From IMG/VR virus record IMGVR_UViG_3300032157_000366, positions 1 through 40,025 of that record: DNA of 40,025 bases; one strand, 5' to 3'. Below are positions 15,838 through 23,453 of this stretch, piece by piece. This DNA is from a virus. The position numbers and the translations under genes were made by a program. Positions within the stretch are counted from its first letter, which is position 1; each line of letters starts with the position of its first letter. The notes under the pieces are model-generated. The model searched no databases and was not told where the DNA came from. It saw only the letters and a program-made list of their open reading frames with translations.

Positions 15838-16917
15838 TTACAGACCGTAAGCAACGCATTCAGAGCCCCAGCCGATTTGAACGTCCGCTTTCATCAGCAT
15901 TTTGATGAACCAAAGCTCCGAGTTGGCTTGTTTAGGAGCAAGCTTCAAGCCTTCATCTGCCACAGAGTTCATACCCACCCAAAGGTTTGACCCAGGAGTA
16001 GCGTTTCCTCTAGCAATCACATATTTATCATCCGGGAAATCAGCGATCTTAACTACTTGCTTGCCAATAAATTTGTCACTTCCAAGCTGAGTAATGTCCA
16101 CACCTTTATATACCTGATCTCTTTGGCTCTGCCCATACAGATCAAATGTTTTGTAGGAGCAGAAATATTTCATGTCCGGGTCATAGCGTAGCTCAGGCCC
16201 GATAGCATCATACCCCTTCTTGAGCTCCGCCTGAATGTTATTGGTATCGAAAGTCGTAGGAGAGCTTACGTCAACTACATCGGCATCGTTAGCCATATTT
16301 GTCAGATACCCATCCCAGTATTTATAAATCGTACTGAGCGTCATGTCGTTGTTCCAGATACCTTTATTGAAATACTTCGCATGGCGTTTCAAAACCTCCT
16401 GTACGACTACTGACTCCACGCTATAAGGAAGCTTCCTGTCAATCAGCGTAGGATTCAACTGAGTTGCAAACCAGTGATCTTCAAAATCACGAGGGTTGAA
16501 CTCTGTATATATCATGTAATCCTGCGGGTCAAGTACTTTCCCGTCAACAGTCATGCTTCCTTTTGATACCGGAGTAGCTGCTCTGTCTTGGATGAAATCC
16601 TCGTAGTTCGCATCCCATCGAGGTATCGTGTATTTCTTCTTAATATTATCCTTAATGTAAACGTGTCCACCCATGATCGTGTCGGCTCCAGTCAACGCCT
16701 TTACGATGAACTGGCTGGCCACCTCCCCAGCATAGGTTGTGTCATTAATAACAAATCCGTCAACAGTCAATGAGCCTGCTGGAGAGAATTCCGCCTCCCA
16801 TATTCCTTTTACCAATCCTATTGCAAGGAGTCCAAATCCCAGGAATGGATTGATCGCAAATGCTACTGCGAGCAGAAGTATTGATAAGATAAGGCGGAGG
16901 AAGTTTACTTTTTTCAT
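15838..16917 (-). CDS. Major capsid protein, with hydrophobic N-terminal leader
   Basis: 359 residues following the prohead protease/scaffold gene, the normal position for the capsid. The body (SLTVDGFVINDTTYAGEVAS onward, then KKKYTIPRWDANYEDFIQDR, IYTEFNPRDFEDHWFATQLN, VVQEVLKRHAKYFNKGIWN, MKYFCSYKTFDLYGQSQRDQ) matches major capsid proteins of Bacteroidota Mu-like phages by pattern. The first about 45 residues are odd: a basic start (MKKVNFLRLI) and two hydrophobic helices (about 8-22 and 24-40). This looks like a signal peptide or membrane anchor. It may be removed by the ClpP-like protease, or it may place early assembly at the membrane. No start downstream of the leader is convincing. 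Confidence 0.75.
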   Translation of the reverse strand: MKKVNFLRLILSILLLAVAFAINPFLGFGLLAIGLVKGIWEAEFSPAGSLTVDGFVINDTTYAGEVASQFIVKALTGADTIMGGHVYIKDNIKKKYTIPRWDANYEDFIQDRAATPVSKGSMTVDGKVLDPQDYMIYTEFNPRDFEDHWFATQLNPTLIDRKLPYSVESVVVQEVLKRHAKYFNKGIWNNDMTLSTIYKYWDGYLTNMANDADVVDVSSPTTFDTNNIQAELKKGYDAIGPELRYDPDMKYFCSYKTFDLYGQSQRDQVYKGVDITQLGSDKFIGKQVVKIADFPDDKYVIARGNATPGSNLWVGMNSVADEGLKLAPKQANSELWFIKMLMKADVQIGWGSECVAYGL

Positions 16918-16960
16918 CTTTGATTTATTAAGGTTTGTTCTTTTCTTTTTTTTATGTTGT

Positions 16961-18073
16961 TTATTTTTTGGCTTTAGCTTTCTCGTTTATCTCCGCCATA
17001 GCTACAGCCATATTGTAGTGAGAAGCTCCTTCAACTTTTCCAACCTCGATCTTTTCGGCTTTCTTATTCATTGGTATTGATTTCAAGAGAGCCTCTGTTC
17101 CTGCGAAGTCGGATTCTGCTTTTGCTTCCCATGCTTCAATGGACTCCTTTTTGTTTTCCACTTTTCCGTCTTTCACGGCAGCTTTGATAAGCTCCACGCC
17201 TTTTACTTTCGCTTCCGCTTTAAGAGCGTTTTCTTTTTCCGTTTTAACCGTTGCCAACTCTGCTTTAACAGAATCCAGCTCGGTCTTTACGGCTGTAATC
17301 TCTCCCTCCTTTTTAGTTACCTCAGATTTGAGGTTTGTGATTTCAGTATTTTTTGCTTCAACAGAAGCCTGAATGCTTTTAACTTCCGCAGCAATTGCCT
17401 TTTCACTTGCTGCTTCACTTAGGTTTAGGAGGGCGGTAACTTCTGACATTTGTATGGATTTAGGTTGATGTGCTGAGGCGATTATGTTTTTTATTTTTTC
17501 AAAATTTGCTTCCGCGTTGTCTGTCTTTTTCAATCGTGGGATATTCAGATCGTAAGTGTTTTCGATGACTGTACATATTCCCATTTCTTTTGCTTCATCC
17601 GAGGTAAACCATGTTTCCTCATTCATCATCTGGGAAACCTTGCCATCGTCCAAACCAGTCCTCGATACTATCGTCTTTCTGAGGCTTTCAGTAATCGGGC
17701 TGAGTTCCTTATCTGCTCCTCCGGCCGGATTGTGAATCATTCCTATCGAGTAATCTGACCAGTACCTAGTTCTGCCCATCAGGTATATACTCATTGCCAT
17801 GCTCGCACAGATTCCCACATTGTATGTATCAACGATTGTCTTTGTCTTGAGTATCGCTGAACAAATGCTATATCCGGCGTATACTTCTCCTCCAATTGAG
17901 TTGATGTGGATTCTGATTCTTTTCTTTCCCAGCGTGTCTAAGAACAGTAGCTCTTCCTGAAATTTCGCGCAATCAACTCCGTTTCCGTCTTTGTCTTTAC
18001 CAATCCTGCCGTTAATCAGCATTATCGGCTCAGAGTCTCTTACATCTACCACATAGCAAAGCGTGCGTTCCAT
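16961..18073 (-). CDS. Prohead protease (ClpP type) fused to scaffold
   Basis: 370 residues. Residues about 1-175 form a ClpP/S14-type protease: substrate strand KRIRIHINSIGGEVYAGYSI, nucleophile Ser91 in GICASMAMSIYLMG, catalytic His114 in GMIHNPAGG, and a region ending DEAKEMGICTVI that probably supplies the Asp. Residues about 215-370 are long coiled coils rich in Glu, Lys, Ala and Val (KSEVTKKEGEITAVKTELDS) typical of a scaffold. A Met at about residue 209 (ATG at 17449) could start a separate scaffold form as in lambda C/Nu3, but it lacks an obvious ribosome site. It starts 13 bases past the -7 box of the upstream promoter, so the leader is very short. Confidence 0.85.
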   Translation of the reverse strand: MERTLCYVVDVRDSEPIMLINGRIGKDKDGNGVDCAKFQEELLFLDTLGKKRIRIHINSIGGEVYAGYSICSAILKTKTIVDTYNVGICASMAMSIYLMGRTRYWSDYSIGMIHNPAGGADKELSPITESLRKTIVSRTGLDDGKVSQMMNEETWFTSDEAKEMGICTVIENTYDLNIPRLKKTDNAEANFEKIKNIIASAHQPKSIQMSEVTALLNLSEAASEKAIAAEVKSIQASVEAKNTEITNLKSEVTKKEGEITAVKTELDSVKAELATVKTEKENALKAEAKVKGVELIKAAVKDGKVENKKESIEAWEAKAESDFAGTEALLKSIPMNKKAEKIEVGKVEGASHYNMAVAMAEINEKAKAKK

Positions 18074-18086
18074 TTCCGATTTTATT

Positions 18087-18129
18087 CAAAATTAAATCTT
18101 GGAGAAGAGAAAAACTATCTGTGGGTTAA
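18087..18129 (-). promoter_or_regulatory. Phage late-type promoter P3 (TTAACCCAC-N26-TAATTTTG)
   Basis: On the minus strand ATTAACCCAC (box at 18121-18129) is followed by 26 bases and TAATTTTG at 18087-18094. The box, spacing and -7 element are shared with three other sites. It sits 13 bases before the ATG of the prohead protease. The box abuts a plus-strand -7 candidate, so the region may be a two-way promoter. Confidence 0.75.
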
Positions 18130-18151
18130 TAGTGCACCAATTATTTTTTTG

Positions 18152-18159
18152 TACTTTTG
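18152..18159 (+). promoter_or_regulatory. Plus-strand -7 box candidate (TACTTTTG)
   Basis: TACTTTTG fits the Bacteroidota -7 consensus TAnnTTTG exactly. The matching -33 TTTG is not evident, so it is a weaker call than the four minus-strand sites. It faces the only plus-strand gene in the window and lies beside the minus-strand promoter P3. A 12-codon ATG reading frame begins two bases after it. Confidence 0.45.
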
Positions 18160-18161
18160 TT

Positions 18162-18200
18162 ATGTCGAATGAATCACCCACACAACAACTCACTAAATAA
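18162..18200 (+). other. Possible 12-codon leader peptide frame
   Basis: ATG two bases downstream of the TACTTTTG box opens a frame coding MSNESPTQQLTK followed by TAA. If transcription begins near this ATG the frame would be leaderless. It might be a leader peptide, a small active peptide, or chance. Nothing but position and ATG placement supports it. Confidence 0.25.
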
Positions 18201-18255
18201 TTTTCATTTGTCTCCCGCAATTTTCATAAACAAGAAGTTCTCAACAACTAACTTT

Positions 18256-18315
18256 ATGATTACATGGGAAACGAGCAGCAGCGACATCCGAGGAAATGCC
18301 ACGAAAGGAAATTGA
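18256..18315 (+). other. Possible 19-codon upstream frame coupled to the next gene
   Basis: ATG at 18256 opens MITWETSSSDIRGNATKGN and its TGA (18313-18315) overlaps the ATG of the next frame by one base in a TGATG arrangement. Such overlaps support coupled translation. The sequence itself is not recognisable. Confidence 0.3.
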
Positions 18316-18509
18316 TGACCTACCCCAAAGAATTGTACTTTGGAATGTTTGTGGCAGATTGTTTTACAAACTATGAGGGTAAAAGCGAGAAACTTAAAAA
18401 CATTCTAAAGTCCTACTACGACAGACTCCCAGAGCCTGACAGACAGAGACTCCTAACAATATACAGGAGCATGACCCCTAAACAGATCAGTGACCCGGTA
18501 GGGTGGTGA
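18315..18509 (+). CDS. Lone plus-strand small gene (moron candidate)
   Basis: 64 residues from ATG at 18315 (MTYPKELYFGMFVADCFTNY ...). The frame also stays open to ATG 18264 (81 residues, basic N-terminus MGNEQQRHPRKCHERKL), but ATG 18315 has an AGGA-like sequence six bases upstream and a TGATG overlap with the short frame before it. The protein is helical and charged (EKLKNILKSYYDRL and PEPDRQRLLTIYRSMTPKQ), suggesting a small soluble helical regulator. It is the only convincing plus-strand gene and its stop abuts, without overlapping, the convergent gene ending at 18510. Separate promoter, opposite strand and small size fit a moron. No family recognised. Confidence 0.6.
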   Translation: MTYPKELYFGMFVADCFTNYEGKSEKLKNILKSYYDRLPEPDRQRLLTIYRSMTPKQISDPVGW

Positions 18510-19517
18510 TTAATCGCCGTCCCTTCTGTAATTTATAGCTATGTAAAATTCTACAGTGCCGTTTGCGCTTGCAGCGAATGCGGTTGCATCCAGCTTAGAA
18601 ACGGCAAGCCCTAATCCAGCCCCCGTGTGCCGTATTCCAATAGAAACCTGTTGCGCAGTGTAAGAGGAATTTGAAATATCTCCCCTCTTCGCCATGTTAA
18701 ATCCTTCCATATTATAGGGAGATATAGGGAGAGAAGTCGTGTTCAACTGAGTTGCCGGAAGAGAGAAGAGAAGGTTCTTTACAGTCGCCAGAATAGCCAC
18801 TGCTGTAACCGACATCTTAATATGGAGAATATTGTTTTTGAACAAATACTTTCCTGATGCTGTTCCGGTGAATCCGGATGCAACCGGAGACGCGCCGTCA
18901 TCCGCTGATAATGCTGGAGTATAGCTGAGCCACCTATCATTCCATTCGATAGCTGAAAAATCAAACGCGCCTGTTCCAGTTAACGCATCAACAAAAGTTA
19001 ACTTAACAATTGCGTGAACGTTCGCTGTGGTGGTATCTGCAAATATGGCAGGGTCTCCAGCGATGAACGTAGTAACAAATCTGGCCACCTTGACATTTGC
19101 CAAAGCCACTAATGTCACAGCATCAACGGAAAAGATTTGTCCGTCACCCGTATTTCCAAGGTATATCCAATACGCAGGATTTGTTTCCGGGTCTAACCCT
19201 GTTCCTCCTTGCAGAGCAGCGTAAACCTTTCCGCTCTTGCTTACTGTTTGTCCAGTTAGATACGCTGTTGCGCTACTCCATGCAGATGCGGAGAGCTCCC
19301 AGTAAATAGCTCCTTCACTCACTGCATGGTCTGCTCCGGAAATTGTGTTTTCAACTCCGAACATTCTCGTTGGAGCCGAATATGCTGGAATTAACTCCTG
19401 CATTATTTTCTCCATCATATATCTCGGCGCATCTTGCAAATGCTCAAGAGATCGGATTGCAAGCCTGTATCTTCTGTCTGGGTCAATCACGTACTGTACT
19501 GCTACATTCTTTTTCAT
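18510..19517 (-). CDS. Tail-fibre-like protein with CBM-like module
   Basis: 335 residues. The N-terminal part (MKKNVAVQYVIDPDRRYRLA, IRSLEHLQDAPRYMMEKIMQ) looks like an adaptor to the baseplate. Residues about 75-125 contain a carbohydrate-binding-like module (SASAWSSATAYLTGQTVSKS, then GKVYAALQGGTGLDPETNPA, with a terminal YWIYLG). The C-terminal half is a beta domain ending EFYIAINYRRDGD, generally similar to the tip of the fibre at 958-2313. It follows the baseplate-J-like and 230-residue genes, so it may be a fibre attached near the wedge. No signal peptide, unlike the other fibre genes. Confidence 0.6.
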   Translation of the reverse strand: MKKNVAVQYVIDPDRRYRLAIRSLEHLQDAPRYMMEKIMQELIPAYSAPTRMFGVENTISGADHAVSEGAIYWELSASAWSSATAYLTGQTVSKSGKVYAALQGGTGLDPETNPAYWIYLGNTGDGQIFSVDAVTLVALANVKVARFVTTFIAGDPAIFADTTTANVHAIVKLTFVDALTGTGAFDFSAIEWNDRWLSYTPALSADDGASPVASGFTGTASGKYLFKNNILHIKMSVTAVAILATVKNLLFSLPATQLNTTSLPISPYNMEGFNMAKRGDISNSSYTAQQVSIGIRHTGAGLGLAVSKLDATAFAASANGTVEFYIAINYRRDGD

Positions 19518-19539
19518 TTTATCCTTTTTTATTTATTTA

Positions 19540-20232
19540 TTAATAAGTCTGAACATCGTAAGTAACTCCTGCTGTCACATACATATCCGCAAAGGCTCTT
19601 ACTATCTTCTCTCTACTTGGTGGGTCTGGGCTTAGGGCTCCATACACAGCCAGCGGAACAAAAATTGTGAATCCATTTTGGTTCGATGAATATATATTCC
19701 CTATTGAATCGTCTGCAAATATTTCATTCACTGGTATTGAAGAGCTCAAATTGTCACTTTCAGCTATATCGTATCCACCCGAATCAATGACATTGTTTTG
19801 AATGTAAATATCACTTACAAAAGGTGCATATCTGAAATCGGTATCGAACCACTTGTTCAAGGCATACTCCAACACCATCTTTTGACCGTTGTATTTTGCC
19901 CTCTCTCTCGCTCCTATCCAGTTGTTTTGAACTTTCAACCAATCAGAATTCACATTTGGAGCTGGTTGGCCTATCAAAATCGCTGCTTGCGCCTCGTATA
20001 CCGAATGATCGCTGTACTTAACCCTTTCACCAGCAGCATAAGCCGTAAAGTTATTCCAAGATGCACCAGAAAACTCATCGGCATACTTAACAAAGAACAG
20101 GTCATGCAGCCATTGAATAGCTTTCATTATCACTGCTCCCCATGCAATGTTTGAGGGATTCCTTTTCTCTGGAGGAAGGGTATTCTCCCATACAATCGAG
20201 TAATCAGTGCTATATAGTAATGGGTTTATCAT
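19540..20232 (-). CDS. Baseplate-associated protein with CBM-like module
   Basis: 230 residues immediately after the baseplate J-like gene (start and stop overlap). Residues about 55-95 hold a module of the pattern W-x-x-x-T-x-Y-x-x-G-x-x-V-x-Y (SWNNFTAYAAGERVKYSDHS), then VYEAQAAILIGQPAPNVNSD and WLKV. The first about 50 residues are aromatic (STDYSIVWENTLPPEKRNPS) and the C-terminus is beta-rich (NGFTIFVPLAVYGALSPDPP). In Mu-like phages the gene after gpJ-like proteins is a small baseplate protein (gp48-like); here that slot holds this one. Role is inferred from place: fibre or receptor-binding adaptor. Confidence 0.55.
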   Translation of the reverse strand: MINPLLYSTDYSIVWENTLPPEKRNPSNIAWGAVIMKAIQWLHDLFFVKYADEFSGASWNNFTAYAAGERVKYSDHSVYEAQAAILIGQPAPNVNSDWLKVQNNWIGARERAKYNGQKMVLEYALNKWFDTDFRYAPFVSDIYIQNNVIDSGGYDIAESDNLSSSIPVNEIFADDSIGNIYSSNQNGFTIFVPLAVYGALSPDPPSREKIVRAFADMYVTAGVTYDVQTY

Positions 20233-21095
20233 TAATTATTAGCGACTACGAATGTTAAGGTGTCTGAAAATGTTTGACCTGAGGTGTTCTCCTGGACGAT
20301 GTACCCGGAGACTGTCTCCCAGTACCGCGCAATGGTGCTCGCTCCTGAGTACGGGATGGAATCAGGACGGGCCTTTACCTGATCGATCACTACATCGGTC
20401 ACGCCCGGAACTTTTTGTATCTCATCTTCAATAGCTGATACTTTTACAACCCCTCCGAAGTTCTCAAGGCTTGAAAGGTTGGCCAGAAAAGCATCGAGAG
20501 CAGCTATAACATCGGCTTGAATGGTTGCCGCGTACTGTCCGTTGAAGTAGATGGTGGCATCAACCCATAGTTTATCAGCCGTCAAATTAACTATGCTCCT
20601 TTGTATCCCTGCTGGAAGAACCTCTGCCAAATAAGCATCGAGTGCCGTTTCCTCTGCTGCTGCCAGGACTACAGGGGGATCGCTCTTTGCTACTTTGACC
20701 TTAACTGTATTATTAACATCTGTCTTGACTGAGCATCGGGTAATAATCCTTTTGGTCTCGTCTACAACTGCATACCCCGGAATGAAATCAACCAGTGTCA
20801 CTACCTGTGGCACGGAAGCATCGTATTGAAACCTCAAAACCTTGTCTCGTATCCACGGAGCTGTCGCCGGAGCCGCATTCGATACGATCTCTTCTATTTC
20901 TGATTTGAAAACATCCATCAATTGCTCGAAGATCGAAATACCCAGGGCGACTATGTATACGAGCTGCTGAAAAATGTTTGTTTGAGATACCGGACGAAGC
21001 ACGTTGTTTGTATCGTAGAAAATGAGCTTGAGCAAAGTTTGATTCTTTGCCTCGTCAATCATTTGCTTTTCTATTTGCGCTATTGTTCTGGCCAT
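20232..21095 (-). CDS. Baseplate J-like wedge protein
   Basis: 287 residues. The start (MARTIAQIEKQMIDEAKNQ) and the C-terminal signature (ALDAFLANLSSLENFGGVV, then EDEIQKVPGVTDVVIDQVKA) match baseplate J/gp47-type wedge proteins; the phrase VPGVTDVVI is typical. The middle has the expected helix and beta strands, including IVALGISIFEQLMDVFKSEI. It would connect hub and fibres in the wedge. It lies upstream of the capsid genes rather than next to the hub and spike genes some 12 kb away. Confidence 0.75.
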   Translation of the reverse strand: MARTIAQIEKQMIDEAKNQTLLKLIFYDTNNVLRPVSQTNIFQQLVYIVALGISIFEQLMDVFKSEIEEIVSNAAPATAPWIRDKVLRFQYDASVPQVVTLVDFIPGYAVVDETKRIITRCSVKTDVNNTVKVKVAKSDPPVVLAAAEETALDAYLAEVLPAGIQRSIVNLTADKLWVDATIYFNGQYAATIQADVIAALDAFLANLSSLENFGGVVKVSAIEDEIQKVPGVTDVVIDQVKARPDSIPYSGASTIARYWETVSGYIVQENTSGQTFSDTLTFVVANN

Positions 21096-21097
21096 TG

Positions 21098-21622
21098 TTA
21101 AGGGGTATTATCTATGGTCGTTTCGAGGTCAAGAGGTGCAGGAGAAAGAATTGCACCTGTTGGAGGCTGGGCTCCTGAGTCAATATAGTTCGTTGTGTAC
21201 TCCTGTATCCAGTGATATATATTATTATGGTTATAATCAGGTTTCTCGCTAGTTCTTATAAACGAACCCGCTCCAGATGGTTTGAACATCTGCATTTTCT
21301 TAAATATTTCATCAGCTAATAAATAAATATCCTTATTCTCATCCATTGTGCCACTTCCAGTATCTAACTGGTAGTGTACAATGTGTAAAATCACTCTTAG
21401 CGGATTAAATATCTGAAATCCGTTACCTAACTGTTCAGGTATTACATTTTCATATTCAATGAAACACGCTGGAGAATCTATAACACTTTCATCTCCTTTA
21501 TCTTGAAGAGCTTTCACTTGATCGTTCCATACACCAATAGTCTTATATTTCTGGACATTATTTGAGTCCTTTATAGTTGCTATTTGTGCAACTATAGCTT
21601 CGAATAAAGTGAATAATGACAT
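21098..21622 (-). CDS. Tail terminator or neck-type protein
   Basis: 174 residues between the gpG-like morphogenesis gene and the baseplate gene. The sequence (MSLFTLFEAIVAQIATIKDS, then YKTIGVWNDQVKALQDKGD, IEYENVIPEQLGNGFQIFNP, LRVILHIVHYQLDTGSGTM) has the profile of small tail-terminator/neck proteins, which cap the tail tube or connect it to the head. Neighbours and size fit a Mu gp37-like role, but I do not see a decisive motif. The start lies a few bases past the upstream stop. Confidence 0.5.
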   Translation of the reverse strand: MSLFTLFEAIVAQIATIKDSNNVQKYKTIGVWNDQVKALQDKGDESVIDSPACFIEYENVIPEQLGNGFQIFNPLRVILHIVHYQLDTGSGTMDENKDIYLLADEIFKKMQMFKPSGAGSFIRTSEKPDYNHNNIYHWIQEYTTNYIDSGAQPPTGAILSPAPLDLETTIDNTP

Positions 21623-21626
21623 TGGT

Positions 21627-22082
21627 TTATTTTAATGCTTTACCCATTGCTCTTATAACTGTAATCCGGACGCGGTCTTCAAACACTTTCGACTTCCCCA
21701 TAAACTGACGTTTGGGTATTTTTTTAGTTCCTTGATTATGATAGATCGCGTAATCGTTTGAAACCCTGAAACGAATCATTGTGAAGGTTGCTGTTACCAA
21801 AGAGTCCCCAACTGCTCTCCGCAGATCACCTCCAGGAGTTCCTACAAGTATCGCCTGTGTCCTCGCTGCATCGGATGCCTGATTGTATGCCCTCGTTCCT
21901 TTTATCCTTCGCTGAACCTCTCTCCACCTTTCCAGCGAACCATCAACGAATCCCTGAACTTCAAATGAGCTACGAAAGAAATTCTGGCCAGCGTTACCGA
22001 TCTCTTTCGGCAACGTCCTTTTCATTAAAGCCAGATTCTGCTTTGTTCTCTGCCAAATCGGATCAAAGGATTTGTGAGCCAT
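21627..22082 (-). CDS. Virion morphogenesis protein, Mu gpG-like
   Basis: 151 residues. The C-terminal half carries a strong signature of the Mu gpG/tail completion family: FRVSNDYAIYHNQGTKKIPK, then RQFMGKSKVFEDRV. The N-terminal half is helical and basic (FVDGSLERWREVQRRIKGTR, ARTQAILVGTPGGDLRRAV). gpG-type proteins help join head and tail. The gene lies after the MuF-type protein and its small followers, as in Mu-like phages. No signal sequence. Confidence 0.75.
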   Translation of the reverse strand: MAHKSFDPIWQRTKQNLALMKRTLPKEIGNAGQNFFRSSFEVQGFVDGSLERWREVQRRIKGTRAYNQASDAARTQAILVGTPGGDLRRAVGDSLVTATFTMIRFRVSNDYAIYHNQGTKKIPKRQFMGKSKVFEDRVRITVIRAMGKALK

Positions 22083-22084
22083 TG

Positions 22085-22462
22085 TTAGTCCATAATTGGA
22101 GTTTCGTCCTTATTCAAGAACTCAAACCGCATCTTCTTCCCTATCTCAAGAAAAGAACCTTCCTTCAAATCAACTCCTGCGAAGGAAATGGGCTGATCTT
22201 CTCCCTGGTACTTAACTCCAGCCTTCTTCATCTGGTACTCTACGTGCTTGTGAAATAGCTTCCAGTATATTCCATACAGGTAGATGGTTTTAACGGGGCG
22301 GCCCTGCCTGTTGTAGTGAATAATCGAAGCGGCCACAGCGTCAACAGCTGGATTCCCGGTGTTCTTGTGTTCGAGGAATACCTTTGCTTTCCTTTTCCCT
22401 GTTGCGTGGAGCATTTCGGTGAAAGACCACTTCCTAAATGATGCTATTTTGTTGTTTGCCAT
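22085..22462 (-). CDS. Hypothetical protein in head-tail gene run
   Basis: 125 residues with a basic N-terminus (MANNKIASFRKWSFTEMLHA, TGKRKAKVFLEHKNTGNPAV) and a central amphipathic segment (TIYLYGIYWKLFHKHVEYQM). The C-terminus has LKEGSFLEIGKKMRFEFLNK. No catalytic or membrane motif stands out. Gene order (portal, MuF protein, small protein, this gene, gpG-like) puts it among head-completion genes, so a connector-adaptor role is possible but unproven. Confidence 0.45.
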   Translation of the reverse strand: MANNKIASFRKWSFTEMLHATGKRKAKVFLEHKNTGNPAVDAVAASIIHYNRQGRPVKTIYLYGIYWKLFHKHVEYQMKKAGVKYQGEDQPISFAGVDLKEGSFLEIGKKMRFEFLNKDETPIMD

Positions 22463-22471
22463 AATGTAAAA

Positions 22472-22657
22472 TTAATTCATTCCGATTTTTAAAACACTGA
22501 TTGCACTAACAATCGTTTCGCGTTGTCCAGGAGTAATGTTTTCGGTTATAACGAGATAAAATTGATCGAAAGGGAAAGGGGTTATTCCCTCCATTCTCAT
22601 ATCCAGCCTCTCTTTACTGGTAATCTCTATCTTCTGTACTGACAATGAGCTATTCAT
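22472..22657 (-). CDS. Small hypothetical protein downstream of MuF protein
   Basis: 61 residues; the start overlaps the end of the MuF-type gene by a few bases, which supports coupled translation. The sequence (MNSSLSVQKIEITSKERLDM then RMEGITPFPFDQFYLVITEN) is mixed with a short C-terminal amphipathic stretch. No family recognised. Probably a head-completion accessory by position. Confidence 0.45.
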   Translation of the reverse strand: MNSSLSVQKIEITSKERLDMRMEGITPFPFDQFYLVITENITPGQRETIVSAISVLKIGMN

Positions 22658-23453
22658 CCTTATCTGGTATTGGGAGATTGAAGTTGTCTTGCGCGAACTT
22701 CTTGTATTTTGGCTCTACGTCGAAATAAGGGTGTTTACCTTTCCCGGAGTCTTTGAAAACAACCTTATCCTTTCCCGGATTCATTTTGAATGTGTCGTCC
22801 ATGACCGCACCCACATCTTTGTTCGCTTTCTCCACTCTCCACGATGGACTCTGGTTTCCTTCCTCTGCTGTTATTTGCTCCAGGATACACAAGCAGTTGA
22901 AGTGATTAAGTGGGGCATACTTATTCCAGAATGGATGTCCTACCGGGAGAGTCATTCGATTCAACCCTTCGCATATCTCACATGTGTTGCCTGAAAGAAC
23001 CGCAACATACCTAACCAGTGGGAATACTTCCTTATCCCTTTCAATCCTCTCCCACTTTGCGCCAACCCGACCCATTCCTTTAGCGGTTTCGTATTCCGTT
23101 CTCAAATAAGTTTTATTGTAAGTTTTGAATATCTCCTCCCCTTTGCTCATGAAATCGTTGAAGGGTCTGAATTTTTTACCATCAATTAACGCATCAGACA
23201 TTTCTTTAACCTGCTGAAAGGTCTTGGCCGCGGAGAACATGTAAACGTTGCTTCTTAGTTCTGCCAGAAGTATTTCGTCTGGCTTTCCGAATCCGAAATT
23301 CATGGAACCAAACCCACTGTACAACCCCTTTTTCAGGTAATCAGAAATTGCAAAGTATAAGTCCTTTGGTAGTTTTAAGGGAGTTATTTTTCCAGTATAG
23401 ATGCTATAAAGGACATACTCCATCTGAGCGTCCGTATATCTAAACTCAGCCAT
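22650..23453 (-). CDS. Minor head protein, MuF/SPP1 gp7-like
   Basis: 267 residues. The key signature is CEICEGLNRMTLPVGHPFWN followed by KYAPLNHFNCLCILEQITAE: the C-x2-C pair, PxGHPFW and NHFNCLC are the typical zinc-binding end of the MuF/gp7 domain. Upstream is the helical region typical of this family (KGMGRVGAKWERIERDKEVF). MuF proteins are minor capsid parts ejected with DNA or needed for head assembly. The gene follows the portal with a short overlap, the usual order. C-terminal residues after the domain are basic and low-complexity (KDSGKGKHPYFDVEPKYKK). Confidence 0.85.
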   Translation of the reverse strand: MAEFRYTDAQMEYVLYSIYTGKITPLKLPKDLYFAISDYLKKGLYSGFGSMNFGFGKPDEILLAELRSNVYMFSAAKTFQQVKEMSDALIDGKKFRPFNDFMSKGEEIFKTYNKTYLRTEYETAKGMGRVGAKWERIERDKEVFPLVRYVAVLSGNTCEICEGLNRMTLPVGHPFWNKYAPLNHFNCLCILEQITAEEGNQSPSWRVEKANKDVGAVMDDTFKMNPGKDKVVFKDSGKGKHPYFDVEPKYKKFAQDNFNLPIPDKDE

